The notes below the pieces were generated by a model, which saw only the letters and a list, made by a program, of their open reading frames with translations, had not been told where the DNA came from and did not search any database. A stretch of 64,000 nt of DNA from CAIKZY01 sp044374195 (GTDB lineage Bacteria; Actinomycetota; Actinomycetes; S36-B12), in the NCBI GenBank assembly GCA_044374195.1, contig JBILOY010000009.1, positions 33,359 to 97,358 on the forward strand. Direction: 5' to 3'. This document shows, piece after piece, positions 1-7,667 of this stretch; position 1 is the stretch's first letter; every line of letters begins with the position of its first letter. Both the position numbers and the translations under genes were made by a program.

Positions 1-486
1 GAGCAAGATGATCCCCTGTCCGGCGCCGAAATACCCTGAATACACCCCTACGGCTCCGCTGTACGGCCACAGGAGTCCTTGAGGCGAAGAGGCAGACGAC
101 CTGCGGCGAGTCAACCAGCGTGCGACAAGAGGTGAGATTGCTACTAGAAGCGTCGCAGCGAGCACGAGCCATGGGATTACCGCGACAAAAACACGCACAT
201 CGAGACCGATGACAAGGAGCGCACCGATCAATGCGCCGCCACACCCGGCGATGATCGGCCAGCGGAGAACGTCGAGTCGATCGCGCCAGAGTGATCGATA
301 TGTCCAGGCAGACGTGATGGATCCCGCAACCAGTCCCAGACAGTTGGATCCGTTCGCTGTGAGGGGCGGTACCCCCATCCCGGTGAGAACGGGGTACACG
401 AGCAAGGTGCCTGAACCCACCGCTGCGTTGATTACACCGCCACCAAAGCCAGCCAGTGCAATGAGCACCCATTGAAGAGTCGTCAT
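1..486 (-). CDS. TauE/SafE family permease (partial, C-terminus off the window)
   Basis: The first 162 codons of a membrane protein are visible, read from an ATG at 486 down to base 1 without a stop. The N-terminus carries the glycine-rich GFGGGVINAAVGSG stretch typical of the sulfite exporter TauE/SafE family. Hydrophobic segments follow at about residues 3-35, 45-60, 75-95 and 100-120, and a second Gly-rich repeat (YSGYFGAGQG) begins at the window edge, as expected for the two-fold repeat of this family. Proteins of this family export or import small sulfur-containing or organic anions; the substrate cannot be read here. The start codon overlaps the stop of the ABC ATPase gene upstream (ATGA), so the two are probably co-translated. 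Confidence 0.8.
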   Translation of the reverse strand, partial: MTTLQWVLIALAGFGGGVINAAVGSGTLLVYPVLTGMGVPPLTANGSNCLGLVAGSITSAWTYRSLWRDRLDVLRWPIIAGCGGALIGALLVIGLDVRVFVAVIPWLVLAATLLVAISPLVARWLTRRRSSASSPQGLLWPYSGAVGVYSGYFGAGQGIILL

Positions 487-1271
487 CGTGGCGAACGTCG
501 GGCGAAGAAGCGGCCGCTGAGCTGGCTAACCTCAATGGGAAATTCGAATGCTCGTGTGAGCGTGTCGCTGGTGATCACGGTGTTGATCGGACCGCTCGCC
601 ACGATCCTGCCCTTCGCGATGACGAGCGCGTGAGAAAAACCTGGTGGAATCTCCTCGACGTGGTGGGTAATGAGCACGAGTCCGGGAGCCATCGCATCAG
701 CAGCGAGTATTTCTAAACGTTCGACAAGGTCTTCGCGCCCGGCCAGATCGAGCCCTGCTCCTGGCTCATCGAGCAACAAAAGCTCGGGGTCCGCCATCAG
801 TGATCGAGCAATCAGACAGCGTTTCCGTTCTCCCTCCGAGAGGGTGCCGAACGTTCGATTCGCGAGGTGGGCCAGATTCCAACTGGCAAGCAACTCATCA
901 CGGCGAGCCTCGTCTGCCGGTTCGTACACCTCGATCCATCTGCCGGCCACGGCCTGCGCGCCGGTAATTACCGCATTGGCAACCGATTCCCCCGGTGGCA
1001 GATCAATGAGTTCCCCGCTGCTCGCCCAGCCGATTCGGGTGCGAAGTTCTGCCATGTCGGTGGCGCCAAGTTCTTCCCCGAGGACCTCGATGAGGCCACT
1101 CGTGGGAAACATCCGACCAGCCAGAATCGATAGCAGGGTCGTCTTGCCGGCGCCATTGGGGCCAATTACGACCCAACGTTCACCCTCCGAGACGCTCCAA
1201 CTCACGTTGTCAAGGAGAAGTCGCTCACCCCTGCGAACCGTGAGTCCGATGCCGGTGAATACCTCTGCCAC
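483..1271 (-). CDS. ABC transporter ATP-binding protein
   Basis: A 262-residue single ABC ATPase domain. Visible motifs are Walker A GPNGAGKT (residues 37-44), signature LSEGERKR (144-151), Walker B LLLLDEP (164-170) and the switch histidine in ITHH (201-204). No membrane segment is present, and the only adjacent membrane protein is the TauE/SafE-like gene overlapping its stop codon, which is not a usual ABC partner. An ABC ATPase of this type lies beside serB in mycobacteria too (Rv3041c, from memory). The GTG start at 1271 is preceded by TAGGCT and six bases, which supports a leaderless transcript and fixes the start. The transported substrate is unknown. Confidence 0.85.
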   Translation of the reverse strand: MAEVFTGIGLTVRRGERLLLDNVSWSVSEGERWVVIGPNGAGKTTLLSILAGRMFPTSGLIEVLGEELGATDMAELRTRIGWASSGELIDLPPGESVANAVITGAQAVAGRWIEVYEPADEARRDELLASWNLAHLANRTFGTLSEGERKRCLIARSLMADPELLLLDEPGAGLDLAGREDLVERLEILAADAMAPGLVLITHHVEEIPPGFSHALVIAKGRIVASGPINTVITSDTLTRAFEFPIEVSQLSGRFFARRSPR

Positions 1272-1277
1272 GGGAAG

Positions 1278-1283
1278 AGCCTA
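1278..1283 (-). promoter_or_regulatory. Leaderless -10 box (TAGGCT) of the ABC ATPase gene
   Basis: On the minus strand TAGGCT is followed by six bases and the GTG start at 1271. TAnnnT at this distance is the actinobacterial -10 signature for transcripts that begin at the start codon. It lies back to back with the serB promoter. Confidence 0.6.
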
Positions 1284-1309
1284 TGCCGAGGGAAGCAGCC
1301 AATCAGCAC

Positions 1310-1315
1310 TAGTCT
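1310..1315 (+). promoter_or_regulatory. Leaderless -10 box (TAGTCT) of serB
   Basis: TAGTCT is followed by seven bases and the serB ATG at 1323, and there is no Shine-Dalgarno sequence in that space. This fits a leaderless serB mRNA. Confidence 0.6.
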
Positions 1316-1322
1316 CAGTTCG

Positions 1323-2555
1323 ATGAATGATGCAGCCGCAGAGACCCTCCTGCTCACCTTGACCGGGCCTGATCGTCCGGGAGTTACCCGTCGCGTGTGC
1401 GAGATCCTGGCTGATCACGATGTCGTCATCATCGACATTGAGCAGATCGTGGTGCGTGCGCACCTCACACTCTCCTTTCTCGTGACCTTGCCGGTGGGCC
1501 TTGCTCAGCTTCAGGAGTTCAGCCAGAGAGTGAGCGACTTCGGCTCTGCCCTCGGCTTTGACGTGAGAGTTCATCAGGGTGAGGCTGAGGCCGAGGCCGA
1601 TACCCGACTTCACGGACGTTTCCAGATCACCGTGATGGGTGCTCCGCTTCGGCCCTCGGCCATCTCCCGTGTAGCGAGTGAGATCGCCGATCGCGGCGGA
1701 AATATCGATCGCATTCGCCGGATCGCCAGCTACCCCGTCACCGCAGTGGCGTTTGAGGGATCTGGCGCTGATGTCGCAGACCTTCGTTCAGCACTTGCGG
1801 CCGCGGCAGCCCAGACAGGTGTCGATATCGCCGTTCAGGATGCTGGGCTTGATCGCCGCGGACAGCACCTCGTGGTCATGGACGTCGATTCGACATTGAT
1901 CCAAGACGAAGTCATCGATCTGCTTGCTGATGAGGCCGGCACCCACGCTCAGGTTGCCGAGATCACTGAGCGAGCCATGGCTGGCGAACTCGACTTCGCT
2001 GCATCATTAACTGCGCGTGTCGCCCTCCTGGAAGGACTGCCTGCGGATGTCATCGACCGCGTGCGCGACCGCATCACCTTGACGCCTGGAGCTCGCACCC
2101 TATGCCGCACACTGAGGAATCTTGGCTACCGCGTTGCGTTGGTGTCGGGTGGATTCACTGAGGTGATCGCCCCGCTCGCTGTTGAACTCGGCGTTGACCA
2201 TGTGCGGGCAAACACACTCGAAGTTGTCGATGGGCACCTGACGGGCAAGGTTGTTGGAGCGATTGTCGATCGCGCCGGCAAACGGGCCGCACTTGAGGAA
2301 CTCGCCCTCGAGTATGGGATACCTATGAGTCGCACGATTGCCATCGGTGATGGTGCTAATGACGCCGACATGCTGCAGGCAGCCGGACTAGGCATCGCCT
2401 TCAACGGCAAGGCAGCGGCGCGCGACGCTGCCGACAGTTCAGTGAGCGTTCCCTACCTTGATTCCGTGCTTTACCTGATGGGCATCTCCCGTGCCGAGGT
2501 TGAGGATGCCGACGCGCACGCAGGCCTCGACATCAGCGCCCCGCCCGTTAGCTAG
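1323..2555 (+). CDS. serB: Phosphoserine phosphatase with two ACT domains
   Basis: A 410-residue protein with two N-terminal ACT-type regulatory domains (about residues 7-82 and 98-170) and a C-terminal HAD phosphatase domain. HAD motif I is DVDST (187-191, nucleophile D187), motif II is SGGFT (275-279), the conserved lysine is near 320, and the metal-binding GDGAND is at 342-347. It hydrolyses O-phosphoserine to serine, the last step of serine synthesis. The ACT-ACT-HAD layout matches mycobacterial SerB2, where the ACT domains bind amino acids. Its stop codon overlaps the 3' end of the converging sixA-like gene by 8 bp. Confidence 0.95.
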   Translation: MNDAAAETLLLTLTGPDRPGVTRRVCEILADHDVVIIDIEQIVVRAHLTLSFLVTLPVGLAQLQEFSQRVSDFGSALGFDVRVHQGEAEAEADTRLHGRFQITVMGAPLRPSAISRVASEIADRGGNIDRIRRIASYPVTAVAFEGSGADVADLRSALAAAAAQTGVDIAVQDAGLDRRGQHLVVMDVDSTLIQDEVIDLLADEAGTHAQVAEITERAMAGELDFAASLTARVALLEGLPADVIDRVRDRITLTPGARTLCRTLRNLGYRVALVSGGFTEVIAPLAVELGVDHVRANTLEVVDGHLTGKVVGAIVDRAGKRAALEELALEYGIPMSRTIAIGDGANDADMLQAAGLGIAFNGKAAARDAADSSVSVPYLDSVLYLMGISRAEVEDADAHAGLDISAPPVS

Positions 2556-3084
2556 CGCGCGGCACCGCGTAGGCCACGAGCTCGGCATCGCCTCGAGCTA
2601 GTGCCGCCCAGCCGTCATGGCGAATGACACACACGGCGCCTGTCGGGTACTTCTGAGAGATGTGCGAAAGCCAGCCGTGCGCATCACGACCTGTGACTCG
2701 TTCAATCAACTGCTCAAGGCCCGGATTGTGAGCGACCACGAGGAGACACGAGGCCGTCGCCTCGCTGAGCAACGTCAGAAGTTGGTCGACGGAAGCTTCG
2801 TAGAGACCGGGAACTGTGCGCTGATCGAAACCCGGCACTGCCGACTCTCGAACTCCGTCGCTGATTCCGGACCACGTCTGCTGGGCCCTGACTGCACTCG
2901 AGACCCATGCCTCGTCGACCGGAATTCGCTGCTGGGCGAACCACTGCGATGCTGCTTTCGAATCCCGCGAGCCGCGATCGTTGAGCGGACGATCATGATC
3001 TGCGATGCCCGGTGGATATGCGGACTTGGAGTGTCGCATCACGATGAGATCAGGCACCTTGCGAGTGAACTCCGCCGTCGACAT
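2548..3084 (-). CDS. SixA-like histidine phosphatase
   Basis: A member of the histidine phosphatase (RHG) superfamily, 178 residues from the ATG at 3084. The catalytic histidine lies in MRHSKS (H18), the variant found in SixA-type phosphohistidine phosphatases; the phosphate-pocket arginine is probably R66 in SSAVRAQQT, and the second histidine is H119 in VVAHNPG. It is the last gene of the dodecin-fabG-fabI-sixA unit and starts inside the fabI 3' end (35 bp overlap). A GTG at 3057 is a possible alternative start with only 8 bp overlap. The physiological substrate is unknown. Confidence 0.8.
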   Translation of the reverse strand: MSTAEFTRKVPDLIVMRHSKSAYPPGIADHDRPLNDRGSRDSKAASQWFAQQRIPVDEAWVSSAVRAQQTWSGISDGVRESAVPGFDQRTVPGLYEASVDQLLTLLSEATASCLLVVAHNPGLEQLIERVTGRDAHGWLSHISQKYPTGAVCVIRHDGWAALARGDAELVAYAVPRAS

Positions 3085-3817
3085 GGATGATCTCGCCAGT
3101 TGTGGCAGGGAACCAGTCCGAGAGAAGGGCGACGCAGGCGCGTGCGGCGGGAGTCGGATCATCGAGATCCCACGTGAGCGGCGATCGAGCGGCCCACACG
3201 GCTTCGAAATCGTCGAAGCCAGGAATGCTCTTGGCAGCCATGGTGCGGATGGGTCCCGCGGCGATCAGGTTCACTCGGATGCCTGACGGGCCGAGATCAC
3301 GGGCCAGATAGCGCGAAGTACTTTCGAAGGCCGCCTTGGCGACACCCATCCAGTCGTACTTCGGCCAGGCGATGGTGGCATCGAAATCAAGGCCCACAAT
3401 CGCAGAGCCGGCGGGCATGACGGGCTTGGCGGCAACGGCAAGAGCCTTCAGTGAGTAGGCCGAGACATGCACCGCGGTGGCCACGTCTTCCCAGGCCGTA
3501 TTCAGGAAGTTTCCGCCGAGGGCAGCTTCGGGCGCAAAGCCGATCGAGTGAAGAACCCCGTGGAGTTCGGGGGCATGCTCACGAACTCGATCCGCCAAGG
3601 CATCGAGGTGCTCAACATTCGTGACGTCGAGCTCGATGACAGGAGCTTCGGCAGGAAGTCGACTTGCCGAACGCTTAGTCAAAGACATCGTGCGACCGAA
3701 GGAGGTCAAGATGACCTGCGCACCTTGCTCTTGAGCGAACTTCGCGACGTGGAAGGCGATCGACTGATCAGTGAGAACCCCGGTGACCAGGATGGTCTTG
3801 CCGTCGAGAATCCCCAT
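3050..3817 (-). CDS. fabI: Enoyl-[acyl-carrier-protein] reductase (NADH), InhA type
   Basis: A 255-residue divergent short-chain dehydrogenase of the FabI/InhA family, catalysing the last reduction of the fatty-acid elongation cycle. The N-terminal NADH-binding segment is VTGVLTDQSIAFH (11-23). The catalytic pair is Y154 and K161 in YDWMGVAK, followed by the AAGPIRT stretch typical of InhA. The ATG at 3817 is preceded by AAGGG at a normal spacing. It follows fabG by 17 bp, reproducing the mabA-inhA pair of mycobacteria. The family is the target of isoniazid- and triclosan-type inhibitors; susceptibility of this enzyme cannot be read from the sequence. Confidence 0.93.
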   Translation of the reverse strand: MGILDGKTILVTGVLTDQSIAFHVAKFAQEQGAQVILTSFGRTMSLTKRSASRLPAEAPVIELDVTNVEHLDALADRVREHAPELHGVLHSIGFAPEAALGGNFLNTAWEDVATAVHVSAYSLKALAVAAKPVMPAGSAIVGLDFDATIAWPKYDWMGVAKAAFESTSRYLARDLGPSGIRVNLIAAGPIRTMAAKSIPGFDDFEAVWAARSPLTWDLDDPTPAARACVALLSDWFPATTGEIIHVDGGVHSQGA

Positions 3818-3834
3818 GTCGTGCCCTTCGTGTG

Positions 3835-4536
3835 TCAGTGACCGAGCCCGAGCCCGCCATCAACCGGAATCACGGCCCCCGTGATGTACCCGGCATCTGC
3901 AGACGCGATGAAATTCACCACTCCGGCGATTTCCTCCGGTTGAGCATAGCGAGCGAGGGGTACGGCTCCGAGGATCTCGGCCTTGCGCTCCTCTCCCAGT
4001 TCAGCGGTCATGTCGGTATCAACAAAGCCAGGGGCGACCACATTGACGGTGATGCCACGTGAGCCAACCTCGCGTGCCAGGGAACGCGCGACTCCAACAA
4101 GGCCTGCCTTGGAGGCGGCATAGTTCACTTGACCGGCGGAGCCCATGAGGCCGACGACTGAGGACACCAAGATGATGCGGCCAGTGCGAGCTTTGAGCAT
4201 GTTGCGGAGCGCTCGACGAGCGATGCGGATCGAGCCCGCCAGATTCGTGGTGAGTACTTCATCGATGTCCTCATCGGACATGCGCATGAGCAGATTGTCT
4301 CGGGTGATACCCGCGTTAGCCACCACGATGGTGATCGGACCGTGCTGCTCCTCGATCGCGTCAAAGGCTGCGTTGATCGATTCCGGATCCGAGACATCCA
4401 TGACGACAGCTGACAGTCCATCAGGTGCAACACCGCTTCGACAGCCGACGATCACCGTGTGACCTGAATCGCGAAGGCGCTGAGCGCAGGCCAGGCCAAT
4501 ACCGCGATTTCCGCCTGTGACGAGTGCGACAGACAT
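3835..4536 (-). CDS. fabG: 3-oxoacyl-[acyl-carrier-protein] reductase (MabA/FabG)
   Basis: A 233-residue classical SDR. It has the NADPH-binding TGGNRGIG (7-14), VVANAG (71-76), a catalytic serine at about 125, and the Y139-K143 pair in NYAASKAG. It reduces 3-oxoacyl-ACP to 3-hydroxyacyl-ACP in fatty-acid synthesis. It lies between dodecin (9 bp upstream) and fabI (17 bp downstream), so all are likely on one mRNA. The start ATG at 4536 is consistent with the position of the Rossmann motif. Confidence 0.93.
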   Translation of the reverse strand: MSVALVTGGNRGIGLACAQRLRDSGHTVIVGCRSGVAPDGLSAVVMDVSDPESINAAFDAIEEQHGPITIVVANAGITRDNLLMRMSDEDIDEVLTTNLAGSIRIARRALRNMLKARTGRIILVSSVVGLMGSAGQVNYAASKAGLVGVARSLAREVGSRGITVNVVAPGFVDTDMTAELGEERKAEILGAVPLARYAQPEEIAGVVNFIASADAGYITGAVIPVDGGLGLGH

Positions 4537-4544
4537 GACGAGGC

Positions 4545-4757
4545 CTAGTTTGCGTCTTCTAGGCGGTATCCGAGCTTCACAGATACCTGGAAGTGGTCCA
4601 CGACTCCGTCGCGCACGTATCCACGGATCTGGGACACCTCGAACCAGTCGACATGTCGAACGCTCTGGGAGGCACGCGTGACTGCCTGGTTGATTGCGTC
4701 GTCGATGCCAACCTTGGAGGTCCCGACGATCTCAGTAAGTCCGTATGCGCGATCCAT
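4545..4757 (-). CDS. Dodecin (flavin-storage dodecamer subunit)
   Basis: A 70-residue protein with the full dodecin pattern: an N-terminal EIVGTS strand, a helix rich in A/N/R, the central VDWFEV strand with the conserved tryptophan that stacks on flavin in known dodecins, and the C-terminal YRLED end. Dodecins form hollow 12-mers that bind flavins, and in some actinobacteria also CoA. The ATG at 4757 is preceded by AAGGAG at a spacing of about 5. As first gene of the fabG-fabI unit it may buffer flavin or CoA for lipid synthesis, which is inference from context. Confidence 0.9.
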   Translation of the reverse strand: MDRAYGLTEIVGTSKVGIDDAINQAVTRASQSVRHVDWFEVSQIRGYVRDGVVDHFQVSVKLGYRLEDAN

Positions 4758-4775
4758 GCTGCTCCTTCTTCATAC

Positions 4776-4791
4776 CCCCGACGACTCGGGG
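4776..4791. promoter_or_regulatory. Perfect 6-bp inverted repeat upstream of the dodecin-fabG-fabI unit
   Basis: CCCCGA-CGAC-TCGGGG lies 19-34 bp before the dodecin ATG, directly beside a possible minus-strand -10 (TATGAA, complement of 4769-4774). It could be an operator for a fatty-acid regulator or a small 5' hairpin. No known consensus is matched. Confidence 0.3.
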
Positions 4792-4863
4792 CTCGCCGAG
4801 CAGGATATTGCCGAGGGCCATAACCTGGGTAGGTGGGTAAGCCGTCGGTCGTGGAGGTGGGTC

Positions 4864-5193
4864 ATGGGTAAGGAATCCAGTGACGTCTTCACTATTACCG
4901 AGGCCCAGCGCGGGCTGAGCGTCGAGCAGACCACGCGCACCCGTCGCTACCTCATCTCCATGGGGATCCGAACAGCGTGCGTGATCTTGGCCATATTCGT
5001 GCCGGGATGGCCCCGTTGGGTGTTCATCACCGGCGCGGTGGTTCTGCCTTACCTCGCGGTTGTCATCGCGAATGCCGGTCGTGAGAGCGACGAGCCAGGC
5101 GACACGGGTGTGGAGCACTACGAATCGCGCGCACTGGGCATGAGCACCACGATGCTTCCCGGGCCCGAGGGCAACATTTACCGGGCACCGTAG
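4864..5193 (+). CDS. DUF3099 family small membrane protein
   Basis: A 109-residue protein with an ITEAQRGLS motif near the N-terminus, the RRYLISMGIRT segment characteristic of DUF3099, and two transmembrane segments at about residues 31-50 and 53-72. The tail is hydrophilic and acidic. The family is found in actinobacteria and its function is unknown. The ATG at 4864 follows GGAGG at a spacing of 6, which decides against an in-frame upstream ATG at 4678 that would run through the antisense dodecin gene. It sits divergently to the fabG-fabI unit and just upstream of SURF1. Confidence 0.8.
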   Translation: MGKESSDVFTITEAQRGLSVEQTTRTRRYLISMGIRTACVILAIFVPGWPRWVFITGAVVLPYLAVVIANAGRESDEPGDTGVEHYESRALGMSTTMLPGPEGNIYRAP

Positions 5194-5199
5194 TTAGCC

Positions 5200-5211
5200 C
5201 CAGAAATCTGG
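5200..5211. terminator. Short palindrome followed by TTCTTT, weak terminator or operator
   Basis: CCAGAAATCTGG lies 7 bp after the DUF3099 stop and is followed by TTCTTT. The stem is only 4-5 bp, so this is a weak intrinsic terminator at best. It also lies 14 bp before the SURF1 -10 box, where an operator would be placed. Confidence 0.25.
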
Positions 5212-5224
5212 TTCTTTCGCCGCG

Positions 5225-5230
5225 TAGAGT
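5225..5230 (+). promoter_or_regulatory. Leaderless -10 box (TAGAGT) of the SURF1 gene
   Basis: TAGAGT is followed by six bases and the ATG at 5237. No ribosome binding site fits in between, so the mRNA is probably leaderless. Confidence 0.6.
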
Positions 5231-5236
5231 GTTGCC

Positions 5237-5941
5237 ATGCTGAGCTTGTTGCGCACACGGCGCTGGCTCTCCTTCACCGCCGTCGTGATCATTGTGATCG
5301 TTGCCTTTGGGCTACTCAGCAGGTGGCAGTGGTCGCGTGCCGAGGAGAAGCAGGTTCTGAACTCGAGCATGGTCATTGCCAGAGCCGAAGCCCCCGTCAC
5401 GCCTGCTGCAGCCTCAGTCGAGTGGACTCCTGTGCGTATCACCGGGACCTACGATCAGACGAACGAAGTAGTCGTGAGAAAGCGTCCACAAGAGACCGTC
5501 AACGGGTTCTGGATCATGACACCGCTGGTAACCGAGATCGGAACTATTTGGGTCAATCGCGGTTGGCTGCGTGCTGACGGAAATGCCACGACGTACCCAG
5601 ATGTGCCTCCAGCTCCCGCAGGCGAGGTGACGATCACAGGACTCTGGCGTGATTGGCAGGAAGCACGGACTACATCGGGGCTCCCGGTGGGCATGATCTC
5701 CGACGTCGATCCCGTGGTGCTCCCGGTGCCGACGCCAGTCGACGGCTTCGTTCAGCTCACGGAGTCGGTGCCCGAACAGAGCGGTCTTGCGGCAATTCAG
5801 CTACCCGAGATCGATGATGCGCAGAACATCTCCTACGCCGTGCAGTGGATACTCTTCGCGCTCGTGTGCACCGGCGGCTGGTTCTTCTTCCTGCGCCGCG
5901 AGGCACGCGATGACACAAGTAACCTGGCTCAGGAGGATTGA
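5237..5941 (+). CDS. SURF1 family cytochrome oxidase biogenesis protein
   Basis: A 234-residue membrane protein with one N-terminal (about residues 12-28) and one C-terminal (about 205-222) transmembrane helix around a periplasmic domain, the SURF1 topology. Motifs seen are WQWSRAEEK just after the first helix, an RPQETVNGFW stretch, the WVNRGW core, and NISYAVQWILFA in the second helix. SURF1 proteins assist heme a insertion into cytochrome c oxidase, which fits ctaA and ctaB elsewhere in the window. The stop overlaps the next ATG by one base (TGATG). Confidence 0.88.
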   Translation: MLSLLRTRRWLSFTAVVIIVIVAFGLLSRWQWSRAEEKQVLNSSMVIARAEAPVTPAAASVEWTPVRITGTYDQTNEVVVRKRPQETVNGFWIMTPLVTEIGTIWVNRGWLRADGNATTYPDVPPAPAGEVTITGLWRDWQEARTTSGLPVGMISDVDPVVLPVPTPVDGFVQLTESVPEQSGLAAIQLPEIDDAQNISYAVQWILFALVCTGGWFFFLRREARDDTSNLAQED

Positions 5942-6720
5942 TGGATCTCGAACTCTCGTCGCGTACCTACATCGTTAGCGGTGGTAGCAAGGGCCTGGGT
6001 CTGGCTACCGCTGAAGCACTTGTTCGAGAGGGCGCCAATGTCGTTCTTGTGGCCCGCGAAGAAACTCGGCTACAGGCTGTCAGGGAGCGCCTCGGCGCAG
6101 GTGCAACCACGCTGTCAGGCGATCTCGACGACCCCGCGTTGGCTCAGCGTGCCATCGAGATGGCGCATGATCACTTTGGTCGACTAGACGGAGCACTCGT
6201 CAGTGTCGGCGGCCCACCGGCTGGCTCCGTGTTGAGCACGACAGACGATCAGTGGACTGCCGCTTTCGGAACCGTGTTTTTGGGCGGTCTTCGGCTCATG
6301 CGCGAGGTAGCTCGGGCATTGTCTGTGGAGAATTCCACGAGTCCAGGTCTAGGTGGCTCGGTCGTGGTCGTACTCTCAAGCTCCGCGGTTCAAGTTCTCT
6401 CGGGAATCTCGATCAGCAATGGACTGCGGCCAGGTCTCGCGATGCTGGTCACTGACCTTGCTGATGAGGTCGGCCCGAAGGATGTCCGTGTGAATGGGCT
6501 GCTGCCAGGGCGCTTCGATACTGAGCGCATACGTGAACTCGATGCGGCGTCAGGTGACGCGGACGCAAATCGAATAAGGCTCAGTGCAGACATTCCACTT
6601 CGGCGCTATGGGCGTGCAGAGGAGTTCGCTCAGGTAGCGACTTTCCTGCTGAGCCCGGCATCGTCCTATGTGACCGGGACAGTGATCGCTGTCGATGGCG
6701 GAGTCACCCGGGTGCCGTAG
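5941..6720 (+). CDS. Short-chain dehydrogenase family protein with altered catalytic residues
   Basis: A 259-residue Rossmann-fold SDR. The cofactor loop GGSKGLG (about 14-20) and the C-terminal YVTGTVIAVDGG are intact. In the active-site helix, however, the position of the usual Y-x3-K reads SNGLR: tyrosine is replaced by serine and lysine by arginine. Such SDRs may bind nucleotide without classical redox chemistry or use a different mechanism. AGGAGG four bases before ATG 5941 fixes the start. It is co-transcribed with SURF1 and its 3' end overlaps oleD on the other strand by 55 bp. The function is not known. Confidence 0.8.
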   Translation: MDLELSSRTYIVSGGSKGLGLATAEALVREGANVVLVAREETRLQAVRERLGAGATTLSGDLDDPALAQRAIEMAHDHFGRLDGALVSVGGPPAGSVLSTTDDQWTAAFGTVFLGGLRLMREVARALSVENSTSPGLGGSVVVVLSSSAVQVLSGISISNGLRPGLAMLVTDLADEVGPKDVRVNGLLPGRFDTERIRELDAASGDADANRIRLSADIPLRRYGRAEEFAQVATFLLSPASSYVTGTVIAVDGGVTRVP

Positions 6721-7667
6721 GAGGCTGCAAGACGCACAAAGCCTTCGGCAAGGCTTATGCGGGGAACCCATCCGAGTGCTGACCGCGTCTCTCGTTGATC
6801 GAACCAATGAGCGGTAGCGAGTTGTTCGACAAGAAATGAGGTCAGCGGCGGTTCCGAATCTCCCCACAAACGTTCGGCGATCGCACCTGCCCGGTACGCG
6901 GCGGATGCAGGAACACTCCGTCGCGGTGGTGCTACGCCGGCAGCGCTACAGATGAGCTCCAACAGTTCGGCGACTGTGCGAGGTTCTCCGTTGCTGACCA
7001 CGAATGCCCGCCCGGCGTTCACGGTGCAGGTATCCAGAGCAGCGATGAGAGCCTCGGCAGCATTGTCGATGTACGTGGTGTCGATGAGAGCATGCCCGTG
7101 GTCGATGAGGAAGAGCCGACCTGCCTGAGCGCGAGAGACGATTCGTCCGATCAGTTGCTCATCACCTGGACCCCAGATGAGGTGGGGTCGAACCGCGCAC
7201 ACGGAGAAGTCCGAATCGGAAGCGGCAAGAGCCAGCAGCTCAGCTTCTGCCTTGGTACGGGCGTAGTTGCCTCGTGCACCCTCCGGATCAGCCGGCTGCG
7301 CCTGGTCACCATGGATAGCACGCCCGAGATGGGCAACCGATGGAGTTGAGACATGCACGAAGGAGCGAACACCACTCGCGCGTGCCGCCGATAGCAATGC
7401 GGCGGTGCCGTCAACATTGATGCGCGAGAACTCGGCTTCCGGGCCATTGATCGAGACCTTGGCAGCGCAGTGGATTACCCGATCTACTCCCTCCAGCGCC
7501 AAGCGCCTTGCGTCTGCGTCATTGAGATCCCCTCGGATCTGTCGTACATCAAGACCGCTGTCGCTGCGCTGCATCACCGTGACCAGCTCACCTCGGGCGG
7601 CAAGCTGAAGTGCAACTGTTCGTCCGAGTAAGCCCGATGCTCCTGTGACCAGGACACCGCCGCTCAT
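6666..7667 (-). CDS. oleD: OleD-like 2-alkyl-3-oxoalkanoate reductase
   Basis: A 333-residue extended SDR (NAD-dependent epimerase/dehydratase family). GASGLLG (9-15) binds the cofactor, and Y135-K139 in NYARTK form the catalytic pair. By position after oleA and a fused oleBC it is OleD, which reduces the beta-keto acid made by OleA to a beta-hydroxy acid using NADPH. The ATG at 7667 overlaps the oleBC stop (ATGA) and is preferred over an in-frame start 11 codons upstream that would lie within oleBC. The last 18 codons overlap the 3' end of the converging SDR gene. Assignment rests mainly on context, since related SDRs act on sterols and sugars. Confidence 0.8.
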   Translation of the reverse strand: MSGGVLVTGASGLLGRTVALQLAARGELVTVMQRSDSGLDVRQIRGDLNDADARRLALEGVDRVIHCAAKVSINGPEAEFSRINVDGTAALLSAARASGVRSFVHVSTPSVAHLGRAIHGDQAQPADPEGARGNYARTKAEAELLALAASDSDFSVCAVRPHLIWGPGDEQLIGRIVSRAQAGRLFLIDHGHALIDTTYIDNAAEALIAALDTCTVNAGRAFVVSNGEPRTVAELLELICSAAGVAPPRRSVPASAAYRAGAIAERLWGDSEPPLTSFLVEQLATAHWFDQRETRSALGWVPRISLAEGFVRLAASYGTRVTPPSTAITVPVT

